In this document: piece by piece, positions 58,808 through 64,000 of the stretch
Layout of the letters: every line of letters begins with the position of its first letter
How positions within the stretch are numbered: the first letter of the stretch is position 1
From: an uncultured Bacilli bacterium
GTDB lineage: Bacteria > Bacillota_I > Bacilli_A > RF39 > UBA660
DNA: 64,000 nt
Reading direction: 5' to 3'
Assembly (NCBI GenBank): GCA_910584165.1
Contig: CAJTZU010000004.1
Span: 108,079-172,078, forward strand
Program-made: the position numbers and the translations under genes
Notes under the pieces: generated by a model
Seen by the model: the letters and a program-made list of their open reading frames with translations, nothing else
What the model was told of the DNA's origin: nothing
The model's database searches: none

Positions 58808-59326
58808 CTAGCCAAAGTGATACATTCTATTGGTTCTAGAAAATATAGGAATTCTTAATAAATATTGTAACCCTGGAAATTGAAATTGCAGATAAGTAAG
58901 GACACCATAAGTATAATAATTATCTGTTGTTTCTACATCTCCAGCCGTAGTAGCAAAGTTATTATCCTTTTCATATAAATATATACAATAACCATTTTCC
59001 CCACGTCCTCGATTGTCATCAACTAAATAACCTACTCTATTAAATTCATTAACTTTCTGTGCCGCCGTTTTCCACTCTTGAGGGCAGTAGCGAGAAATAT
59101 CATATTTCAAATTTTGTGTTTCATAAGCTAAATTTTGAAGCTTTATATTAATTTCTGAAATAGAGTATTCATTATATCCTTCGAATCTTTCTATAGCATT
59201 TACAATACTATTATTAATTCTATAGGCCTTGTAATAGCTAAGAGTACCTGCAAGGAATGCAAATACTAAAAATATAAATAGTATAATAAAATTTAGCATG
59301 AATGTCGTTCCCATACTTTGTCTCAT
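58808..59326 (-). CDS. TadE-like minor pilin, copy 2
   Basis: A 172-residue paralog of the next gene: MRQSMGTTFMLNFIILFIFLVFAFL, then SYYKAYRINNSIVNAIERFEGY and a globular part with a Cys pair. The same short leader ends in Gly. AGGAGGTAATAGCT precedes the ATG. The conserved KAFKVKNRIIYTIEKY / KAYRINNSIVNAIERF helix shows the two are duplicates. Confidence 0.72.
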   Translation of the reverse strand: MRQSMGTTFMLNFIILFIFLVFAFLAGTLSYYKAYRINNSIVNAIERFEGYNEYSISEINIKLQNLAYETQNLKYDISRYCPQEWKTAAQKVNEFNRVGYLVDDNRGRGENGYCIYLYEKDNNFATTAGDVETTDNYYTYGVLTYLQFQFPGLQYLLRIPIFSRTNRMYHFG

Positions 59327-59368
59327 AGCTATTACCTCCTATAATTCTTTTATAACTTTCCATACAGA

Positions 59369-59608
59369 TTAATCAGTTGTTTGTCCAGCGGCTGTTACAC
59401 ATGATTTCCATGCCTCTTCTGAATACATACCGTTTTGTGGGTCTGAGCAAGTTCCTCCTACCCATACACCACCAGCATCTGTACAACATGACTTACTTGC
59501 AGAACTTTTCATTAAATTACTAATTAATGGTGTAGCAACTGCTACTATTACAGCAATTAAGATGATTGCTACTACTGTTAAGTTTGCCTCTCCTGCAGCT
59601 TCTTTCAT
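59369..59608 (-). CDS. flp: Flp-like type IVb prepilin
   Basis: A 79-residue prepilin. MKEAAGEANLTVVAIILIAV shows the class III pattern: short leader, Gly then Glu at the cleavage site, Glu at the second mature position region, and a hydrophobic helix ending ATPLISNLMK. The tail adds two Cys pairs (SKSCCTDAGG, GGTCSDP, WKSCVTAA). Flp pilins usually are 50-60 residues, so the Cys-rich tail is longer. Own promoter at 59640-59669. AGGTGGTGAATTT precedes the ATG. Confidence 0.8.
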   Translation of the reverse strand: MKEAAGEANLTVVAIILIAVIVAVATPLISNLMKSSASKSCCTDAGGVWVGGTCSDPQNGMYSEEAWKSCVTAAGQTTD

Positions 59609-59639
59609 AAATTCACCACCTTTACACTACTACATTTAT

Positions 59640-59669
59640 ATTATAACACATTATTTTTTTATTTTTCAA
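59640..59669 (-). promoter_or_regulatory. Sigma-A promoter of flp
   Basis: Minus strand TTGAAA (59664-59669), 18-base spacer, TATAAT (59640-59645). It gives the pilin gene its own transcription start within the locus. Confidence 0.78.
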
Positions 59670-59679
59670 CAAATTTCTA

Positions 59680-60465
59680 TTAAAAGCTCATTAGCAACAT
59701 CATAGATAACATCATCAAGCCCATAACACCACCACCTGTAGCCATAAGCATAATCATTGTTTGATTTTCCATGTGCTCCAGACGCTCTTTATACTTTTGT
59801 TCCCTTGCTTTATTTTGAAGTGCTGATACAGTTCTAGAGAACATCATAACCTGCTCATGCTTATCTTGTTGAGAACCAAGACCAAGTCTATATAATAAAC
59901 GCATCATACGCATAGAATCACGTACTGGATATTCATTTGCAAAATCAATATATGGTTGAATACTAGAATCACCAGCATCTATACGTGCAATTAAACGTTT
60001 CAAACCAGGTTGAAAAACTTCTGGTGCTGTATCAATACTTCTACTTAATGCCACTGGTACAGTATAGTGCTGTACTAAAATTTCCAAACTTTTTAAATAG
60101 TAAGGTAACATTAAGTTAATATGATGCAAATTTGCTTTATAATAAGATTTTAAAGCATTATAAGGACTTTTAAACACTAAATAACCTGCTATTACGGCGA
60201 TTAAAACGTATAAAAATGATAATTGATTGAAGAAAAGGAAAATAACAGCAATAATAGTAATTAAACCATTTCTTACTCTTACTCCATATAATTCATTAAC
60301 ATTTATATCTCTACCTGGATAACGAATACCAAGTAAAAATACATAATCATCTTCCATCAATGCTCTAAAATAAGGTTCTGTATCTGTTACAAAACGATTA
60401 GTATCAACAACACGATTATAGTGTAAAACGAACACTACAATAACAGCAATAATAACAAATTCCAT
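59680..60465 (-). CDS. tadC: TadC inner-membrane platform protein
   Basis: A 261-residue protein of the GspF/TadC fold with N-terminal helix, two middle helices (about 71-102) and a C-terminal pair (MIMLMATGGGVMGLMMLSMM), plus the cytoplasmic segment RSIDTAPEVFQPGLKRLIARIDAG. It pairs with TadB to anchor the TadA ATPase. It overlaps tadB by one base. GGTGCTGAATA precedes the ATG. Confidence 0.85.
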   Translation of the reverse strand: MEFVIIAVIVVFVLHYNRVVDTNRFVTDTEPYFRALMEDDYVFLLGIRYPGRDINVNELYGVRVRNGLITIIAVIFLFFNQLSFLYVLIAVIAGYLVFKSPYNALKSYYKANLHHINLMLPYYLKSLEILVQHYTVPVALSRSIDTAPEVFQPGLKRLIARIDAGDSSIQPYIDFANEYPVRDSMRMMRLLYRLGLGSQQDKHEQVMMFSRTVSALQNKAREQKYKERLEHMENQTMIMLMATGGGVMGLMMLSMMLLMSF

Positions 60466-61370
60466 TATTCAGCACCTACATTCTCATTATAATATTTTTC
60501 ACCTTTTACTAAGAAATAAGTATTTAATACTAATATTCCATGTAATAAAAGTTGTACATACCATCTTTGTAACATTTGTAAATATGTATCTGAACCTAGC
60601 AAGAATTGCAACAACATACACATAAAATATAACATAATACCAAATTGTAAGAATTTTTTATGGAATTGTGCTCTATCTAGTCTATCTCTATATACATTTT
60701 CAACAAGCATATCGATATCCTGTGACATGTTTTCCAAAGATTCGGCAGTATCTTTTGCACCTTCGTTTGTTATTTGCAAGAAAAGTTGGTGCATGTTTTT
60801 TACCATATAAAAATCATATTTTGTACTCATAAATGCTAAAGACTGGTCAATAGTACCATTTTCATAAGACATATCAATCATTACTTTAACATCTGTTTTA
60901 ATTGGATCTTCTAATACTCCTGATTCATAAACTCCCTCTAAGGATTTAACGAATGACTGAGTAGTTGCAAATTCCATTATTGTATTCGTAGTGTAAACTT
61001 GTATTTGCTCAAATATAAATTCACTGTAAACTCTTTTACAACGTAAATATGTTAAATATGGAATAAAGCAAACTGCTATTACTGCATAAATCAATGAAAT
61101 AATTAAATTATAAAAATATAAATAAGAAATAACCGCAGCACCAGCAGCAAAACTAATAATTTGTACCATATACTGATGAGCAGTATATTCTTGTCCCAAA
61201 TCTTTTACTTTATCACGAATAGTTTTAAAAGAATAAGGAGCAAATTTATCATATATAAAAGCTGTTCTATCTGATACATACTTATATACATTTTCACCAT
61301 TAGCATTTCTATATACTAAGATAAAAATAGCAATAACTGCAACGATAAAAAAGATTACTGTTACATTCAT
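60465..61370 (-). CDS. tadB: TadB inner-membrane platform protein
   Basis: A 301-residue protein with an N-terminal helix, a pair of helices near residues 72-103, a large cytoplasmic segment (SFVKSLEGVYESGVLEDPIKTDVKVMIDMSYENG) typical of the GspF/TadB domain, and two C-terminal helices. It lies between tadA and tadC. AGGAGGTAAAAA precedes the ATG. TadB and TadC together form the assembly platform for the pilus. Confidence 0.85.
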   Translation of the reverse strand: MNVTVIFFIVAVIAIFILVYRNANGENVYKYVSDRTAFIYDKFAPYSFKTIRDKVKDLGQEYTAHQYMVQIISFAAGAAVISYLYFYNLIISLIYAVIAVCFIPYLTYLRCKRVYSEFIFEQIQVYTTNTIMEFATTQSFVKSLEGVYESGVLEDPIKTDVKVMIDMSYENGTIDQSLAFMSTKYDFYMVKNMHQLFLQITNEGAKDTAESLENMSQDIDMLVENVYRDRLDRAQFHKKFLQFGIMLYFMCMLLQFLLGSDTYLQMLQRWYVQLLLHGILVLNTYFLVKGEKYYNENVGAE

Positions 61371-61385
61371 TTTTTACCTCCTTTT

Positions 61386-62597
61386 CTACTGTTGTGTTGT
61401 AGCATCAGTTGTAGGATTATCATTTGGTATTGTTGGAACTACTGTAGGTTCCACTGGTTGCTCCATCTGATTATCCGTAATTGGTTCTACCAGTTGATTA
61501 TTACCTTCTAAAGTCTCTGAAGCAGAAATACCATTATCAGTAGCTTCACCTTCCATGAAACCTTCCGGTAGTAGAACTCCTTGTGCTTCCAAATAAGCAA
61601 CTAGATATTTACTAGGTTTATGTTTTGTAACTCTTCCAGCTGGTGTTTTTTGAAATAAAATGTTGTATTTTGCTTCATTAGCTTCAGTTACATAAAATTC
61701 ACATACTTCAGCAATTTCACGAACAAATCGTTTCGTTGCTTTATCTTGATATCCACGAATATAAACACCAATTTGAATATATCGATAAATAGATTTCAAG
61801 AATTGATCAATTTCTTGACTTGTCTCTAACAAACTATACATACGGTTAGGAATAGAAGTTGCCTTATCCGCATGGATAGTGGAAAGAATATAGTGTCCTG
61901 AAGAAATTGAGTTACGTGCAGCCATAACGGCTTCAGCACTACGAACTTCGGATAGTAATATCCATTTAGGGTTCTGTCTCATACATGCAACAAGTACGTC
62001 ACTATAACTAGCAACATTATTTGTCTTCATGGCAACGATATCTCTATGAGGATAAATTCTATCTAAGTGAAGTTCCAAAGTATCTTCAATAGTAATTAAT
62101 TTTTCATTTTCGTACGTATGAGAAGCTAAGTACTTAACAAACTCAGTTTTACCGGAACCAGTTTCTCCACATACAATAATATTACAATGACCATGTACAC
62201 AACGAATTAATAAATCATGTATATCTTCAGTAATATATTTTTCTTCAATAATTTTTTCGTGCTCCAACCTAATCTTGGCTGGAGTTTTACGAATAACACA
62301 AGCTATACCATTTTTAGCAATTGAATCATGAATAAAGTTCATACGCAACTCAGCACTTTCACTATCTAAGAAAGGATGAGCTGCGTTGAAACTATGACCA
62401 ACAACATTTGAGCATTGAAATGCTAGTTTCTCCATAAAATTGTTATCAATAAGTGGATTTTCAATTCTAAATATACCATGTGACAATGTCTTTAACCATA
62501 ATTGTCCACCATTACTATAAGAAATATCGGTTACGTCATCATTATCTAAATATTGTTGTAACGAACCGAAGTCCATTTGATCAAATATATTATCCAT
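61386..62597 (-). CDS. tadA: TadA/CpaF-type pilus assembly ATPase
   Basis: A 403-residue secretion ATPase: N-terminal domain, Walker A CGETGSGKTEFVKY (about 143-156), the Asp box EDTLELHLDR, Walker B WILLSEVRSAEAV and the His box SGHYILSTIHADKATS. A 70-residue Pro/Thr/Asn/Glu tail beyond the ATPase domain is unusual. The longest ORF starts at a TTG one base after GAGGGG, which is too close; the ATG 12 bases later is chosen but has loose spacing (13 bases). Confidence 0.88.
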   Translation of the reverse strand: MDNIFDQMDFGSLQQYLDNDDVTDISYSNGGQLWLKTLSHGIFRIENPLIDNNFMEKLAFQCSNVVGHSFNAAHPFLDSESAELRMNFIHDSIAKNGIACVIRKTPAKIRLEHEKIIEEKYITEDIHDLLIRCVHGHCNIIVCGETGSGKTEFVKYLASHTYENEKLITIEDTLELHLDRIYPHRDIVAMKTNNVASYSDVLVACMRQNPKWILLSEVRSAEAVMAARNSISSGHYILSTIHADKATSIPNRMYSLLETSQEIDQFLKSIYRYIQIGVYIRGYQDKATKRFVREIAEVCEFYVTEANEAKYNILFQKTPAGRVTKHKPSKYLVAYLEAQGVLLPEGFMEGEATDNGISASETLEGNNQLVEPITDNQMEQPVEPTVVPTIPNDNPTTDATTQQ

Positions 62598-62619
62598 ATA
62601 TTCTAACAAACCCCTCTAA

Positions 62620-63483
62620 TTATCCCTGATTTGGTTGTGGATTTGTAGTTCCACCTTGATTAAGTTCTTTGTCTAAATCATCAACATATTCTTCATCAGT
62701 TGGTATATTTACAGAATTTGCATCAATATAATCTCTTAAATAAGCACTACTAACTTCAACGTCTCCAGTTAATGGATTAGCTCCAGCATGAGGTACATAA
62801 ACTAATTCTACACCTCTATCAGACATTGCTGCTGCTTTACGTAATAAAATATGTAATTCACTAGGTACTCCAAAGTATAGGAAGGCAGGTGTTTTATCAC
62901 TTTCTACACTATTAAATACGTCATCTCCACCACTATCTTTAACTGCTAAAACTTGAATATTTTCAATTAACTTACCAAACATAATTAAATTACTCTCATC
63001 TCTAGCCTTCATATAAACATCAATATAATCATCAGGTTGAATAGAGTTACCAAAAGTTGTAACTACATTTACTGAAAAGTAGTATGGAATTTCTGGAATT
63101 CCATTAGCGTCTGTTTTTACTCTTGCTCTCCAACTTCCTGGAAGTTGACTCTTATCTATTAAAACATCACTATAAAACATACTTCCTTTAGGAATAGTAA
63201 CATTTACTCCTGTATACTTCCCTACAATATCACCAGATTTTAAAAGCACATCATTAGGTTTAGCAGCACTGGCTATATTCTTCCATTCAATATCTTCTGC
63301 TTTTATCTCCTCTTGTGGACCTATTATACGATTAGAAACCGGAACCTTAACAGGTTTAACAGCTCCATCTATCGTAGATTTATATCCCCAATATAATATG
63401 ATTAATATAATAAGGACACCAATAATAGTTACTGTATTCTTATTCGTAATTAATCTTTTAGCAGAAATCATAAAATTATTCAT
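62620..63483 (-). CDS. cpaB: CpaB/RcpC-type pilus assembly protein (SAF domain)
   Basis: A 287-residue protein with an N-terminal membrane helix (about 18-36), a SAF domain (VPVSNRIIGPQEEIKAEDIEWK; KYTGVNVTIPKGSMFYSDVL) and a second beta-rich domain (VNVVTTFGNSIQPDDYIDVYMKA). CpaB/RcpC proteins interact with peptidoglycan in Tad systems. The C-terminus is Gln/Asn/Pro-rich. AAGGATATGAAAAGAA precedes the ATG. Confidence 0.86.
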   Translation of the reverse strand: MNNFMISAKRLITNKNTVTIIGVLIILIILYWGYKSTIDGAVKPVKVPVSNRIIGPQEEIKAEDIEWKNIASAAKPNDVLLKSGDIVGKYTGVNVTIPKGSMFYSDVLIDKSQLPGSWRARVKTDANGIPEIPYYFSVNVVTTFGNSIQPDDYIDVYMKARDESNLIMFGKLIENIQVLAVKDSGGDDVFNSVESDKTPAFLYFGVPSELHILLRKAAAMSDRGVELVYVPHAGANPLTGDVEVSSAYLRDYIDANSVNIPTDEEYVDDLDKELNQGGTTNPQPNQG

Positions 63484-63504
63484 TTCTTTTCATATCCTTT
63501 CTAA

Positions 63505-63918
63505 CTACCATTTAGTTTCTAAAATGGCATCAATTGTATGCGTTAATAAAAAACTCGTTGCTTGACCTGTAGTCAAAGTTGTTGTTGTTTCTGCACCTAA
63601 GGTAGAGACTTTAATACTAACCTTAGGTGGTTCCTCATGAACATCATAAATGATGACGTGATATTGATGCTGTAAAGTTGCATTTTGTGCAAATCTTCTA
63701 AAAAAACTCTCAACAAATAATTCTCTATCAATTCTTACTGTTCCATCATAACGGTAAGCAGCAAGATCTAAAGAATCATACATTGCAGCTTCTGTCGTCT
63801 CTTTTAATATTTCATAGTTATGATCTCCTGTATTCGTAATATTTTGGAAAAAATATACTAAAAACATAGATATTATTCCTAATACTACAATCATAACTCC
63901 CCAGAACGATTCTCTCAT
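63505..63918 (-). CDS. TadE-like pilin-type protein, copy 3
   Basis: A 137-residue protein with N-terminal helix (MRESFWGVMIVVLGIISMFLVYFFQ) and a soluble domain (EILKETTEAAMYDSLDLAAYRYDG, VESFFRRFAQNATLQHQYHVIIYDV). The same helix-first arrangement as the TadE-like copies at 58315 and 58808, with Phe-Trp before Gly. It immediately follows another TadE-like gene. GAGGTGATAATTT precedes the ATG. Confidence 0.7.
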   Translation of the reverse strand: MRESFWGVMIVVLGIISMFLVYFFQNITNTGDHNYEILKETTEAAMYDSLDLAAYRYDGTVRIDRELFVESFFRRFAQNATLQHQYHVIIYDVHEEPPKVSIKVSTLGAETTTTLTTGQATSFLLTHTIDAILETKW

Positions 63919-63924
63919 AAATTA

Positions 63925-64000
63925 TCACCTCACCCAACTAAAATTTGGATATGTATATGTTCCATTACATCCATTATTTAATATCTCTTCTGCTCTCGCT
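63925..64000 (-). CDS. TadE-like protein, 5' part cut by window edge
   Basis: The last 24 codons of a gene running in from beyond the window, in the frame AREEILNNGCNGTYTYPNFSWVR followed by TGA. The single Cys and NGTYTYPN tail fit the small extracytoplasmic proteins around it. Only its end is visible, so the family is inferred from its position before the next TadE-like gene, whose Shine-Dalgarno overlaps this stop. Confidence 0.45.
   Translation of the reverse strand, partial: ARAEEILNNGCNGTYTYPNFSWVR

Noticed and set aside
1..64000. Mycoplasma-type code with TGA as tryptophan
   Set aside because: TGA ends several genes (psd at 3551, HD gene at 14568), and ATGA overlaps are used as stop/start pairs; Trp is encoded by TGG.
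40708..64000. Integrative conjugative element
   Set aside because: No relaxase, integrase, attachment repeats or change in base character was found, and housekeeping genes border the locus; the part beyond 64000 is unseen.

Overview
The window is low-GC (roughly 30 % by eye), densely coding bacterial chromosome with Bacilli-type signals: purine-rich Shine-Dalgarno sequences, sigma-A promoters (TTGACA/TATAAT), intrinsic terminators, a CIRCE operator and an L20-type leader. TAA, TAG and TGA all act as stops (TGA ends psd and the first HD gene), so this is the standard bacterial code and not the Mycoplasma code. A pared-down gene set (ClpB without its N domain) together with sporulation-linked genes (gerQ, yabP, yabQ, spoVG) suggests an uncultured gut-type Bacilli lineage such as RF39/RFN20-like Firmicutes. 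That placement is inference. Nearly everything is on the minus strand.

Layout. 1-10,800: F420-ligase-like gene (partial), HEXXH protein, queA, hydrolase, psd, pssA (phosphatidylethanolamine synthesis), ruvAB, then an array of paralogous secreted or membrane proteins sharing an ATDSGFD motif, a Tim44-like domain and a zinc ribbon. 10,784-26,600: HrcA-type clpB, HD-domain proteins, infC-rpmI-rplT with an attenuator leader, a GT-C membrane enzyme, a PrsW protease, gapA, a TGS nucleoside kinase, clpP, greA and the U32 pair trhP1/trhP2. 26,600-29,000: three tandem WXG100-like gene pairs, each with a predicted promoter and terminator. 29,080-40,640: a lone VirB2-like gene, gerQ, lemA, yabP-yabQ-divIC, spoVG, smpB, capA-like, rnr, a two-gene outlier unit of the secretion family, a YjdF-like protein, rmuC, SPFH and nfeD.

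40,700-64,000: one long minus-strand locus that joins a Tad pilus set (a TadE-like gene cut by the edge, another TadE-like gene, CpaB, TadA, TadB, TadC, a Flp-like pilin, two TadE-like minor pilins, a degenerate TadZ) directly to a type IV secretion set (four VirB2-like proteins, a large VirB2-tailed ectodomain protein, VirB6, VirB3/PrgI, a probable separate VirB4 N-terminal domain, VirB4, an M23 hydrolase, two lipoproteins flanking a SpoIID-C39 hydrolase, and VirD4). No relaxase, integrase or attachment site is visible, and the locus sits among housekeeping genes with the same base character. It therefore looks like a fixed envelope machine for adhesion or secretion and not an integrative element. 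This hybrid, with its outlying family members at 29,082-29,540 and 35,739-37,510 and the nearby WXG100 pairs, is the main novelty candidate.

Many starts were moved downstream: the common ribosome binding site GGTGAT contains a GTG that mimics a start, and sites were chosen by Shine-Dalgarno spacing. No gap between genes exceeds 300 bases; the longest, before infC, holds a promoter and a regulatory leader. I saw no tRNA, rRNA, CRISPR array or insertion sequence.
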